Below are positions 1-10,797 of a DNA stretch of 17,500 nucleotides, piece after piece. Origin of the DNA: Theodoxus fluviatilis (Eukaryota; Mollusca; Gastropoda; Cycloneritida; Neritidae). The notes under the pieces are model-generated. The model did not search any database, had not been told where the DNA came from, and saw nothing but the letters and a program-made list of their open reading frames with translations. The DNA lies in the NCBI GenBank assembly GCA_034096865.1, contig JAWQFJ010012349.1, positions 1 through 17,500 on the forward strand. The letters are read 5' to 3'. Numbering within the stretch: the first letter of the stretch is position 1; each line of letters begins with the position of its first letter. A program made the translations under genes and the position numbers.

Positions 1-3000
1 CTACCGCCCTCCACCTGTTCTCCTCTACCGCCCTCCACCTGTTCTCCTCTACCGCCCTCCACCTGTTCTCCTTCTCTACCGCCCTCCACCTGTTCTCCTT
101 CTCTACCGCCCTCCACCCCTTCTCCTTCTCTACCGCCCTCCACCTGTTCTCCTTCTCTACCGCCCTCCACCTGTTCTCCTTCTCTACCGCCCTCCACCTG
201 TTCTCCTTCTCTACCGCCCTCCACCTGTTCTCCTTCTCTACCGCCCTCCACCTGTTCTCCTTCTCTACCGCCCTCCACCTGTTCTCCTTCTCTACCGCCC
301 TCCACCTGTTCTCCTTCTCTACCGCCCTCCACCCCTTCTCCTTCTCTACCGCCCTCCACCCCTTCTCCTTCTCTACCGCCCTCCACCTGTTCTCCTTCTC
401 TACCGCCCTCCACCTGTTCTCCTTCTCTACCGCCCTCCACCTGTTCTCCTTCTCTACCGCCCTCCACCTGTTCTCCTTCTCTACCGCCCTCCACCTGTTC
501 TCCTTCTCTACCGCCCTCCACCTGTTCTTCTCTACCGCCCTCCACCTGTTCTCCTTCTCTACCGCCCTCCACCTGTCCTCTCTTCTCTACCGCCCTCCAC
601 CTGTTCTTCTTCTCTACCGCCCTCCACCTGTTCTTCTTCTCTACCGCCCTCACCTGTTCTCCTTCTCTACCGCCCTCCACCTGTTCTCCTTCTCTACCGC
701 CCTCCACCTGTTCTCCTTCTCTACCGCCCTCCACCTGTTCTCCTTCTCTACCGCCCTCCACCTGTTCTCCTTCTCTACCGCCCTCCACCTGTTCTCCTTC
801 TCTACCGCCCTCCACCTGTTCTCCTTCTCTACCGCCCTCCACCTGTTCTCCTTCTCTACCGCCCTCCACCTGTTCTTCTTCTCTACCGCCCTCCACCTGT
901 TCTCCTTCTCTACCGCCCTCCACCTGTTCTCCTTCTCTACCGCCCTCCACCTGTTCTCCTTCTCTACCGCCCTCCACCTGTTCTCCTTCTCTACCGCCCT
1001 CCACCTGTTCTCCTTCTCTACCGCCCTCCACCTGTTCTCCTTCTCTACCGCCCTCCACCTGTTCTCCTTCTCTACCGCCCTCCACCTGTTCTCCTTCTCT
1101 ACCGCCCTCCACCTGTTCTTCTTCTCTACCGCCCTCCACCTGTTCTCCTTCTCTACCGCCCTCCACCTGTTCTCCTTCTCTACCGCCCTCCACCTGTTCT
1201 CCTTCTCTACCGCCCTCCACCTGTTCTCCTTCTCTACCGCCCTCCACCTGTTCTCCTTCTCTACCGCCCTCCACCTGTTCTCCTTCTCTACCGCCCTCCA
1301 CCTGTTCTCCTTCTCTACCGCCCTCCACCTGTTCTCCTTCTCTACCGCCCTCCACCTGTTCTCCTTCTCTACCGCCCTCCACCTGTTCTCCTTCTCTACC
1401 GCCCTCCACCTGTTCTCCTTCTCTACCGCCCTCCACCTGTTCTTCTTCTCTACCGCCCTCCACCTGTTCTCCTTCTCTACCGCCCTCCACCTGTTCTCCT
1501 TCTCTACCGCCCTCCACCTGTTCTCCTTCTCTACCGCCCTCCACCTGTTCTCCTTCTCTACCGCCCTCCACCTGTTCTTCTTCTCTACCGCCCTCCACCT
1601 GTTCTCCTTCTCTACCGCCCTCCACCTGTTCTCCTTCTCTACCGCCCTCCACCTGTTCTCCTTCTCTACCGCCCTCCACCTGTTCTCCTTCTCTACCGCC
1701 CTCCACCTGTTCTCCTTCTCTACCGCCCTCCACCTGTTCTCCTTCTCTACCGCCCTCCACCTGTTCTCCTTCTCTACCGCCCTCCACCTGTTCTCCTTCT
1801 CTACCGCCCTCCACCTGTTCTCCTTCTCTACCGCCCTCCACCTGTTCTCCTTCTCTACCGCCCTCCACCTGTTCTCCTTCTCTACCGCCCTCCACCTGTT
1901 CTCCTTCTCTACCGCCCTCCACCTGTTCTCCTTCTCTACCGCCCTCCACCTGTTCTCCTTCTCTACCGCCCTCCACCTGTTCTCCTTCTCTACCGCCCTC
2001 CACCTGTTCTCCTTCTCTACCGCCCTCCACCTGTTCTCCTTCTCTACCGCCCTCCACCTGTTCTCCTTCTCTACCGCCCTCCACCTGTTCTCCTTCTCTA
2101 CCGCCCTCCACCTGTTCTCCTTCTCTACCGCCCTCCACCTGTTCTCCTTCTCTACCGCCCTCCACCTGTTCTCCTTCTCTACCGCCCTCCACCTGTTCTC
2201 CTTCTCTACCGCCCTCCACCTGTTCTCCTTCTCTACCGCCCTCCACCTGTTCTCCTTCTCTACCGCCCTCCACCTGTTCTCCTTCTCTACCGCCCTCCAC
2301 CTGTTCTCCTTCTCTACCGCCCTCCACCTGTTCTCCTTCTCTACCGCCCTCCACCTGTTCTCCTTCTCTACCGCCCTCCACCTGTTCTCCTTCTCTACCG
2401 CCCTCCACCTGTTCTCCTTCTCTACCGCCCTCCACCTGTTCTCCTTCTCTACCGCCCTCCACCTGTTCTCCTTCTCTACCGCCCTCCACCTGTTCTTCTT
2501 CTCTACCGCCCTCCACCTGTTCTCCTTCTCTACCGCCCTCCACCTGTTCTCCTTCTCTACCGCCCTCCACCTGTTCTTCTTCTCTACCGCCCTCCACCTG
2601 TTCTCCTTCTCTACCGCCCTCCACCTGTTCTCCTTCTCTACCGCCCTCCACCTGTTCTTCTTCTCTACCGCCCTCCACCTGTTCTCCTTCTCTACCGCCC
2701 TCCACCTGTTCTCCTTCTCTACCGCCCTCCACCTGTTCTTCTTCTCTACCGCCCTCCACCTGTTCTCCTTCTCTACCGCCCTCCACCTGTTCTCCTTCTC
2801 TACCGCCCTCCACCTGTTCTCCTTCTCTACCGCCCTCCACCTGTTCTCCTTCTCTACCGCCCTCCACCTGTTCTCCTTCTCTACCGCCCTCCACCTGTTT
2901 CTCCTTCTCTACCGCCCTCCACCTGTTCTCCTTCTCTACCGCCCTCCACCTGTTCTCCTTCTCTACCGCCCTCCACCTGTTCTCCTTCTCTACCGCCCTC

Positions 3001-3393
3001 CACCTGTTCTCCTTCTCTACCGCCCTCCACCTGTTCTCCTTCTCTACCGCCCTCCACCTGTTCTCCTTCTCTACCGCCCTCCACCTGTTCTTCTTCTCTA
3101 CCGCCCTCCACCTGTTCTCCTTCTCTACCGCCCTCCACCTGTTCTCCTTCTCTACCGCCCTCCACCTGTTCTCCTTCTCTACCGCCCTCCACCTGTTCTC
3201 CTTCTCTACCGCCCTCCACCTGTTCTCCTTCTCTACCGCCCTCCACCTGTTCTCCTTCTCTACCGCCCTCCACCTGTTCTCCTTCTCTACCGCCCTCCAC
3301 CTGTTCTCCTTCTCTACCGCCCTGCACCTGTTCTCCTTCTCTACCGCCCTCCACCTGTTCTCCTTCTCTACCACCCTCCACCTGTTCTCCTTC
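1..3393. repeat. 27-bp pyrimidine-rich minisatellite, about 125 copies
   Basis: The core ACCGCCCTCCACCTG recurs every 27 bp from the window edge to about 3393, joined by a CT-rich linker. The array continues beyond the left edge. The first units and one near 530 are 24 bp. Recurrent variants are CTCCTT to CTTCTT in the linker and CACCTG to CACCCC. Single-base indels sit near 576 (gain), 650 (loss) and 2899 (gain). Reading the minus strand gives a nine-residue periodic peptide (EGGREGEQV), but five of the six frames are stop-free in the consensus unit, so an open frame is not evidence of coding. The uniformity of the middle suggests recent homogenisation. Confidence 0.97.
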
Positions 3394-3564
3394 ACTTACA
3401 GTAGTGGTCGTGGTTCCCTTCCCTTTATTTGGGTCCTGTACTTCTGCCCTTCATTATTGTCATTACTTTCTTTCTCTTTTTTGCGAACAAGTGCCTGTCT
3501 TCTGTCAACTCATCACAAGCAGTTGCTGCAACTGTGTACTACCTGCCTCCCTTAATCTCTTCTG
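3394..3564. other. Short unique spacer between repeats
   Basis: This sequence is non-repetitive and T-rich, with no supportable gene. Its left edge on the plus strand reads CTTCACTTACAG after a long pyrimidine run, which resembles a 3' splice site. On the minus strand the same bases give GTAAGT, a perfect 5' splice donor hexamer. Neither can be tested from sequence alone. Confidence 0.6.
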
Positions 3565-3751
3565 CTCTGTCTGGCTGTCTGTCTGTCTGTGTGGCTGTCT
3601 GCCTGTCTGTGTGGCTGTCTGCCTGTCTGTGTGGCTGTCTGTCTGTCTGTGTGGCTGTCTGTCTGTCTGTCTGCTGTCTGTCTGCGTGTGTGTCTGTCTG
3701 TCTGTCTGTGTGTGTGTCTGTCTGTCTGTCTATGTGCTGTCTGTCTGTGTG

Positions 3752-3788
<37 letters not shown>

Positions 3789-3816
3789 GGCTGTCTGTCT
3801 GTCTATCTCTATCTCC
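3565..3816. repeat. Compound CTGT/TGTC microsatellite
   Basis: Imperfect (CTGT)n with GGC and GTG interruptions. Between 3589 and 3668 a 20-bp sub-unit beginning GTGTGGCTGTCTG repeats four times in tandem at 3589, 3609, 3629 and 3649. The tract becomes purer towards 3754-3805. Open frames across it encode only Cys/Leu/Ser/Val runs and are artefacts. Confidence 0.95.
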
Positions 3817-4059
3817 AATCTTGAGTGTGGGGAGAGGGTGGGACCGAGAATAAACAGATCCAAAGAAGAATGCCGGTAGGCGTCCACAGAGAGTGAAAAC
3901 AGCGAGAGCGGATGAAGCGTATGAAGGCGACACTGAGCTGAGACTGCAAGGGAGGTTTAGCGATGAGGTAGAGAGGGAGAAAAAAGATAAAGAGAGAGGT
4001 TCGAAGATGATGCAGGGCTGGGAAGACAGGAGTTCAAGAGAGACGGGAGTTGGGAAAAA
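3817..4059. other. Purine-rich unique sequence at the left border of the 60-bp satellite
   Basis: The segment is AG-rich on the plus strand and has no clean period. Scattered pieces such as GAGAGAGGTT and GAAGACAGGAG resemble parts of the following satellite unit, so it may be a decayed edge of that array. No gene is visible. Confidence 0.5.
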
Positions 4060-5380
4060 TTGACAGAGGTTGAGAAGAGAGGCAGAGAATGCAAGAATGT
4101 ACAGCGAGGAAGAGGATGAGAGGCAGAGGTTGTGAAGAGAGGCAGAGAATGTGAGAATGTACAGCGAGGAAGAGGATGAGAGGCAGAGGTTGTGAAGAGA
4201 GGCAGAGAATGTGAGAATGTACAGCGAGGAAGAGGATGAGAGGCAGAGGTTGAGAAGAGAGGCAGAGAATGCAAGAATGTACAGCGAGGAAGAGGATGAG
4301 AGGCAGAGGTTGTGAAGAGAGGCAGAGAATGCAAGAATGTACAGCGAGGAAGAGGATGAGAGGCAGAGGTTGTGAAGAGAGGCAGATAATGTGAGAATGT
4401 ACAGCGAGGAAGAGGATGAGAGGCAGAGGTTGAGAAGAGAGGCAGAGAATGCAAGAATGTACAGCGAGGAAGAGGATGAGAGGCAGATGTTGAGAAGAGA
4501 GGCAGAGAATGTGAGAATGTACAGCGAGGAAGAGGATGAGAGGCAGAGGTTGAGAAGAGAGGCAGAGAATGCAAGAATGTACAGCGAGGAAGAGGATGAG
4601 AGGCAGAGGTTGTGAAGAGAGGCAGAGAATGCAAGAACGTACAGCGAGGAAGAGGATGAGAGGCAGAGGTTGAGAAGAGAGGCAGAGAATGTGAGAATGT
4701 ACAGCGAGAAAGAGGATGAGAGGCAGATGTTGAGAAGAGAGGCAGAGAATGTGAGAATGTACAGCGAGGAAGAGGATGAGAGGCAGAGGTTGAGAAGAGA
4801 GGCAGAGAATGCAAGAATGTACAGCGAGGAAGAGGATGAGAGGCAGAGGTTGTGAAGAGAGGCAGAGAATGCAAGAATGTACAGCGAGGAAGAGGATGAG
4901 AGGCAGAGGTTGAGAAGAGAGGCAGAGAATGTGAGAATGTACAGCGAGGAAGAGGATGAGAGGCAGATGTTGAGAAGAGAGGCAGAGAATGTGAGAATGT
5001 ACAGCGAGGAAGAGGATGCGAGGCAGAGGTTGTGAAGAGAGGCAGAGAATGTGAGAATGTACAGCGAGAAAGAGGATGAGAGGCAGATGTTGAGAAGAGA
5101 GGCAGAGAATGCAAGAATGTACAGCGAGGAAGAGGATGAGAGGCAGAGGTTGTGAAGAGAGGCAGAGAATGTGAGAATGTACAGCGAGGAAGAGGATGAG
5201 AGGCAGATGTTGAGAAGAGAGGCAGAGAATGTGAGAATGTACAGCGAGGAAGAGGATGAGAGGCAGAGGTTGAGAAGAGAGGCAGAGAATGTGAGAATGT
5301 ACAGCGAGGAAGAGGATGTGAGGCAGAGGTTGACAAGAGAGGCAGAGAATGCAAGAATGTACAGCGAGGAAGAGGATGAG
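4060..5380. repeat. 60-bp purine-rich satellite, about 22 tandem units
   Basis: The unit repeats with an exact 60-bp period from 4081 to a last partial unit at 5341-5380, and 4060-4080 is a partial leading unit. Conserved pieces include GGCAGAGAATG, GTACAGCGAGGAAGAGGATG and AGGCAGAGGTTG. Variation is concentrated at two sites: AATGCAAG versus AATGTGAG, and the unit end GGTTGTGAAG, GGTTGAGAAG or TGTTGAGAAG. In one plus frame the unit reads as a 20-residue charged peptide, but the GGTTGTGAAG variant places a TGA stop in that frame in about eight units. All three minus frames are open because of base composition. I see no evidence of a gene. Confidence 0.97.
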
Positions 5381-5565
5381 AAGAAAGAGGACGGGATTAG
5401 AGGCAGAGGGGGAGAAGAGATGCAGAGAATGAGAGGATGGACAGCGAGACAGAGGGTTAGCAGAGAGGTGGTGAATAGAGAGTCTGAGTGTGAAAAGAGA
5501 GGCAATGGATGAGTAGAGAGACACGGGTTGAGAAGAGAGCGGAGGTTATGAAGAAAGAAAGGGTT
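5381..5565. repeat. Degenerate transition between the 60-bp and 21-bp satellites
   Basis: The sequence keeps recognisable pieces of the 60-bp unit in order: AGAGGCAGAGGGGGAGAAGAG, then ATGCAGAGAATGAGAGGATG, then GACAGCGAGACAG. They carry many substitutions and indels. Towards 5520-5565 it drifts into GAGAGACA and GTTGAGAAGAGAG pieces that match the next array. It looks like the eroded edge of one or both arrays. Confidence 0.7.
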
Positions 5566-8350
5566 GAGTAGAGAGACAGAGGCTGAGAAGAGAGACACAG
5601 GGGTTAGAAAGAGAGACAAAGGGATTAGAAAGCGAGACACAGGGATTAGAAAGAGAGACACAGGGGTTAGAAAGAGAGACACAGGGGTTAGAAAGAGAGA
5701 CACATGGGTTAGAAAGAGAGACACAGGGGTTAGAAAGAGAGACACAGGGGTTAGAAAGAGAGACAGGGGCTGAGAAGAGAGACACAGGGGTTAGAGAGAG
5801 AGACTCATGGGTTAGAAAGAGAGACACAGGGGTTAGAAAGAGAGACAAGGGCTGAGAAGAGAGGCACAGGGGTTAGAAAGAGAGACACAGGGGTTAGAAA
5901 GAGAGACACAGGGGTTAGAAAGAGAGACAGGGGCTGAGAAGAGAGGCACAGGGGTTAGAAAGAGAGACACAGGGGTTAGAAAGAGAGACACAGGGGTTGG
6001 AAAGAGAGACACGGGGGTTAGAAAGAGAGACACAGGGGTTAGAAAGAGAGACGGGCTGAGAAGAGAGACAGAGGGGTTAGAAAGAGAGACACAGGGGTTA
6101 GAAAGAGAGACACAGGGGTTAGAAAGAGAGACACAGGGGTTAGAAAGAGAGACACAGGGGTTAGAAAGAGAGACAGGGGCTGAGAAGTGAGACACAGGGG
6201 TTAGAAAGAGAGACACAAGGGTTAGAAAGAGAGACAAAGGGGTTAGAAAGAGAGACACGGGGGTTAGAAAGAGAGACAGGGGCTGAGAAGAGAGACACAG
6301 GGGTTAGAAAGAGAGACACAGGGGTTAGAAAGAGGGACACAGGGGTTAGAAAGAGAGACAGGGGCTGAGAAGAGAGACACAGGGGCTGAGAAGAGAGACA
6401 CAGGGGTTAGAAAGAGAGACACAGGGGTTAGAAAGAGAGACACAGGGGTTAGAAAGAGAGACACAGGGGTTAGAAAGAGAGACCCAGGGGTTAGAGAGAG
6501 AGAGTCAAGGGTTAGAAAGAGAGACCCAGGGGTTAGAGAGAGAGAGTCAAGGGTTAGAAAGAGAGACAGGGGCTGAGAAGAGAGACACAGGGGCTGAGAA
6601 GAGAGACACAGGGGTTAGAAAGAGAGACGGGCTGAGAAGAGAGACACAGGGGTTAGAAAGAGAGACACAGGGGTTAGAAAGAGAGACACAGGGGTTAGAA
6701 AGAGAGACACAGGGGTTAGAAAGAGAGACCCAGGGGTTAGAGAGAGAGAGTCAAGGGTTAGAAAGAGAGACAGGGGCTGAGAAGAGAGACACAGGGGCTG
6801 AGAAGAGAGACACAGGGGTTAGAAAGAGAGACACAGGGGTTAGAAAGAGATACCCAGGGGTTAGAAAGAGAGACACAGGGGTTAGAAAGAGAGACACAGG
6901 GGTTAGAAAGAGAGACCTAGGGGTTAGAGAGACACAGGGGTTTGAAAGAGAGACAGAGGCTGAGAAGAGAGACACAGGGGTTAGAAAGAGAGACACAGGG
7001 GTTAGAAAGAAAGACCCAGGGGTTAGAAAGAGAGACAGAGGCTGAGAAGAGAGACACAGGGGTTAGAAAGAGGGACACAGGGGTTAGAAAGAGAGACAGG
7101 GGCTGAGAAGAGAGACACAGGGGTTAGAAAGAGAGACAGGGGCTGAGAAGAGAGACACAGGGGTTAGAAAGAGAGACACAAGGGTTAGAAAGAGAGACAC
7201 AGAGGTTAGAAAGAGAGACACAGGGGTTAGAAAGAGAGACACAGGGGCTGAGAAGAGAGACACAGGGGTTAGAAAGAGAGACAGGGGCTGAGAAGAGAGA
7301 CACAGGGGTTAGAAAGAGAGACACATGGGTTAGAAAGAGAGACTTAGGGGTTAGAAAGAGAGACACAGGGGTTAGAAAGAGAGACACAGGGGCTGAGAAG
7401 AGAGACACAGGGGTTAGAAAGAGAGACGGGCTGAGAAGAGAGACACAGGGGTTAGAAAGAGAGATTCAGGGGTTAGAAAGAGAGACACGGGGGTTAGAAA
7501 GAGAGACAGGGGCTGAGAAGAGAGACACAGGGGTTAGAAAGAGAGACACAGGGGCTGAGAAGAGAGACACAGGGGTTAGAAAGAGAGACAGGGGCTGAGA
7601 AGAGAGACACAGGGGTTAGAAAGAGAGACAGGGGCTGAGAAGAGAGACACAGGGGTTAGAAAGAGAGACACAGGGGTTAGAAAGAGAGATTCAGGGGTTA
7701 GAAAGAGAGACACGGGGGTTAGAAAGAGAGACGGGGGCTGAGAAGAGAGACACAGGGGTTAGAAAGAGAGACAGGGGCTGAGAAGAGAGACACAGGGGTT
7801 AGAAAGAGAGATTCAGGGGTTAGAAAGAGAGACACGGGGGTTAGAAAGAGAGACGGGGGCTGAGAAGAGAGACACAGGGGTTAGAAAGAGAGACAGGGGC
7901 TGAGAAGAGAGACACAGGGGTTAGAAAGAGAGACACAGGGGTTAGAAAGAGAGACACAGGGGTTAGAAAGAGAGACTCAGGGGTTAGAAAGAGAGACACG
8001 GGGGTTAGAAAGAGAGACGGGCTGAGAAGAGAGACACAGGGGTTAGAAAGAGAGACACGGGGGTTAGAAAGAGAGACAGGGGCTGAGAAGAGAGACACAG
8101 GGGTTAGAAAGAGAGACACAGGGGTTAGAAAGAGAGGCAGGGGTTGAGAAGAGAGACACACGGGTTAGAAAGAGAGACGGGGGCTGAGAAGAGAGACATA
8201 GGGGTTAGAAAGAGAGACACGGGGGTTAGAAAGAGAGACAGGGGCTGAGAAGAGAGACACAGGGGTTAGAAAGAGAGACAGGGGCTGAGAAGAGAGACAC
8301 AGGGGCTGAGAAGAGAGACACAGGGGTTAGAAAGAGAGACAGGGGTTGAG
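5566..8350. repeat. 21/19-bp purine-rich minisatellite with higher-order structure
   Basis: Two monomer types intermix. Type A is 21 bp, built on GAGACACAGGGGTTAGAAAG. Type B is about 19 bp, built on GAGACAGGGGCTGAGAAG. Together they make well over 100 units. Each type A unit carries GGGGTTAG, so four-G runs recur about every 20 bases on the plus strand. Larger periodicities occur: a 122-bp block is duplicated in tandem at 7689-7810 and 7811-7932, and in the middle part doublets of type B recur about every 204-208 bp (6361, 6569, 6773). Open frames on either strand encode low-complexity seven-residue repeats and are not supported as genes. Confidence 0.96.
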
Positions 8351-8683
8351 GCGGAGAGAAGGGAGGAGAGCTGCGGCATTAATTATATCTTCAGTTATGG
8401 CGGGCGCGGGCGTTATGGCGTGGTGGTTTTTATGTGTGTAATCCCCCGAGAAGGCAATTACATCGCCGTGGGACCCAGGTCCGCGCTTTATGGAGACTGG
8501 AGCCCCTCACCCCGCCCCCCGCCCCTCCCGCTTTATGGAGACAGGAGCCCCTCACCACCCCCACCACCCACCCCTAACTCGGCCTTGCCACGAATTTCGG
8601 GCATGGAACCTGCTCTAGCCTGGGGTATTCAACAATCCTCCACCCTCCACACCACCCCCAACTCACCCGCATCACCCCTACCC
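8351..8683. other. Unique C-rich segment with a 27-bp direct duplication
   Basis: No gene is supported. An open plus frame through here only exists by running into the following microsatellite and starts at a GTG. A 27-bp element beginning GCTTTATGGAGAC occurs twice, at 8485-8511 and 8530-8556, with one mismatch and 45 bp between starts. Near 8396-8420 GTTATGGCG also occurs twice. Confidence 0.6.
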
Positions 8684-8825
<142 letters not shown>

Positions 8826-8905
8826 TCGTCTGTCTCTTCTGTTCGTCTGTCTGTCTGTTCGAGTGTCTGTCCATCCGTCCGTCCGTCTGTCTTTCTGTCC
8901 ATCCT

Positions 8906-9171
8906 TGTCTATGTATATGTAAGTGTGCCTGCCTTCCATAGGTGCGTTTGTGCACGTACGTTTGCACGCCTGGACCACGCATCTGTAGGGAATGTATGCC
9001 TTAGTCAGGCGCGATGAACCGCGGTGTCCGTGTGAGAGTTCCTTGCAAGTAAAGCGGAATCACTGCAAGCACTTCGGTTTCAGTTTTTCCTTAGTCGGCA
9101 GTTGGCAGTTGTTCCATTACATCTCCACCCGCTCTCTCTTTGCTCTCTTGCATGTGTACGCCTTTGCCCGG
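8906..9171. other. Unique intergenic-type sequence
   Basis: This is mixed-composition DNA between the TGTC tract and the 74-bp array. I see no RNA gene, no convincing exon and no repeat. Confidence 0.5.
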
Positions 9172-9837
9172 CCTCCTATCTGTCATGTTCCAATATGTTC
9201 CAGTGGAGAGTGTTATATTTCAGTCCACTGCACTGTCTTCACTGTCCTCCTATCTGCCATGTTCCAATATGTTCCAGTGGAGAGTGTTATCTTTCAGTCC
9301 ACTGCACTGTCTTCACTGTCCTCCTATCTGCCATGTTCCAATATGTTCCATTGGAGAGTGTTATTTTTCACTCCACTGCACTGTCTTCACTGTCCTCCTA
9401 TCTGCCATGTTCCAATATGTTCCAGTGGAGAGTGTTATCTTTCACTCCACTGCACTGTCTTCACTGTCCTCCTATCTGCCATGTTCCAATATGTTCCATT
9501 GGAGAGTGTTATTTTTCACTCCACTGCACTGTCTTCACTGTCCTCCTATCTGCCATGTTCCAATATGTTCCAGTGGAGAGTGTTATATTTCACTCCACTG
9601 CACTGTCTTCAGTGTCCTCCTATCTGCCATGTTCCAATATGTTCCAGTGGAGAGTGTTATCTTTCAGTCCACTGCACTGTCTTCAGTGTCCTCCTATCTG
9701 CCATGTTCCAATATGTTCCAGTGGAGAGTGTTATCTTTCACTCCACTGCACTGTCTTCAGTGTCCTCCTATCTGCCATGTTCCAATATGTTCCAGTGGAG
9801 AGTGTTATCTTTCACTCCACTGCACTGTCTTCACTGT
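9172..9837. repeat. 74-bp tandem repeat, exactly nine copies
   Basis: The unit begins CCTCCTATCTGCCATG and ends CTGTCTTCACTGT. The span is 666 bp, which is exactly nine periods with no indels. Variation is limited to a few sites: CCAGTGG/CCATTGG, TTATATTT/TTATCTTT/TTATTTTT, CAGTCC/CACTCC and TCACTGT/TCAGTGT. Copies 3 and 5 are identical and differ from copy 4, which suggests a past dimeric (148-bp) duplication. Each unit holds a dyad, CAGTGGAGAGTG facing CACTCCACTG, able to form a stem with a two-base bulge. Since 74 is not a multiple of three, the three open plus frames are rotations of the same low-information sequence, so I do not call a protein. Confidence 0.97.
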
Positions 9838-9934
9838 GGGTTTTTCCAGGGTGCCAGCTTCTCTGCTGATAAGAATTTGGCACTCGTTCCGTTTTAATAT
9901 AGTTTTGCCAATAGCTGTGTGTACACTTTCTACA

Positions 9935-9935
9935 C

Positions 9936-9992
<57 letters not shown>

Positions 9993-9993
9993 G
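9935..9993. repeat. (CTGT)n microsatellite, about 15 copies
   Basis: A pure tetranucleotide run of 59 bp. The 98 bp before it (9838-9934) is unique sequence with no gene. Confidence 0.97.
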
Positions 9994-10370
9994 CATCATT
10001 GCCTCGCTGCCTCGCTGCATGTCTTCTGTCTCCCCGCCTGTGCCTTTCTGTCTGTGCCAGTCGCTGTGCCTGCCTATCGATACGATACGTGTATCTGTTT
10101 CCCACTGGGCACTGCTCAATGTTGGGCACAGGCCGCTCTGTGCTTACAGCGTGTCTAACGATTGCTGCCCTCTATCGATCCATGGAGCTGCAGGTCGGCT
10201 GGGAGGGGAGCGAAGTAGGGAGGAGGGGAGGGGACGGGGGGAGGGGGTAGACAGACAGGCAGGAAAGGGTTGCGGCCAGTCAGGGCTGGGCAGGTCGCTC
10301 TAATTGCTGTCATTAAACTGTGGAGACGGCGTCGGCAGCAAGCCGCCATTGCGTCCTCATCAAGTGGCTC
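9994..10370. other. Unique sequence, no gene seen
   Basis: Mixed composition. A G-rich stretch lies at about 10201-10270 and contains GGGGACGGGGGGAGGGGG, which could form a G-quadruplex. Open frames here are extensions of the neighbouring microsatellite frames and have no recognisable domain. Confidence 0.5.
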
Positions 10371-10378
10371 TGTCTGTC

Positions 10379-10470
<92 letters not shown>

Positions 10471-10539
10471 TGTCTGTTTGTGTGTGTGTGTCTGTCTGTT
10501 TGTGTGTGTGTGTGTGTGTGTCTGTGTGTGTATGTGTGT

Positions 10540-10612
<73 letters not shown>

Positions 10613-10648
10613 TGTGTGTGTGTGTGTGTGTGTGTGTCTGTGTTTCTC

Positions 10649-10690
<42 letters not shown>
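10371..10690. repeat. (TG)n compound microsatellite, about 320 bp
   Basis: Long TG dinucleotide runs are interrupted by TCTGTCTG, TTTG and TATG steps. Long alternating purine-pyrimidine tracts of this kind can adopt Z-DNA. Cys/Val and Thr/His open frames on the two strands are artefacts. Confidence 0.98.
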
Positions 10691-10691
<1 letters not shown>

Positions 10692-10797
10692 CAAAAAAAT
10701 CCTGGCAGCTTCCATCCCAGTGCTCTCCCCTTGTGCCCTCATGAGTTCAAAGCCAACCCGAAGCCTCTGCTGGGCTATTATTGATAGCCTCTTTTTA

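Noticed and set aside
1..3381. Long minus-strand open frame encoding a nine-residue Gly/Glu/Arg repeat, with most unit-length changes in multiples of three
   Set aside because: The consensus unit is stop-free in five of six frames, there is no ATG start in the frame, an upstream in-frame stop lies near 3450, and a frameshift occurs near 2899. Composition explains the openness.
1..3393. CRISPR array
   Set aside because: Units are contiguous near-identical 27-mers with no unique spacers, and the context is eukaryotic.
4391..5512. Plus-strand 20-residue charged repeat protein in the 60-bp satellite
   Set aside because: A TGA stop recurs in about eight of the 22 units in this frame, so no continuous product is possible.
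3730..5745. Minus-strand open frames of 465-671 codons, Ser/Leu-rich
   Set aside because: All three minus frames are open over the same satellite because the strand is pyrimidine-rich. The peptides are simple 20-residue periodic sequences with no domain.
5566..8350. Interstitial telomeric repeat because of recurring GGGGTTAG
   Set aside because: The period is 21/19 bp rather than 6-8 bp, and the motif is embedded in a GA-rich monomer with no tandem TTAGGG.
8992..10303. Three overlapping plus frames of 255-387 codons across the 74-bp array
   Set aside because: All three frames are rotations of the same repeat because 74 is not a multiple of three. The extensions are microsatellite and unique DNA without a recognisable domain.
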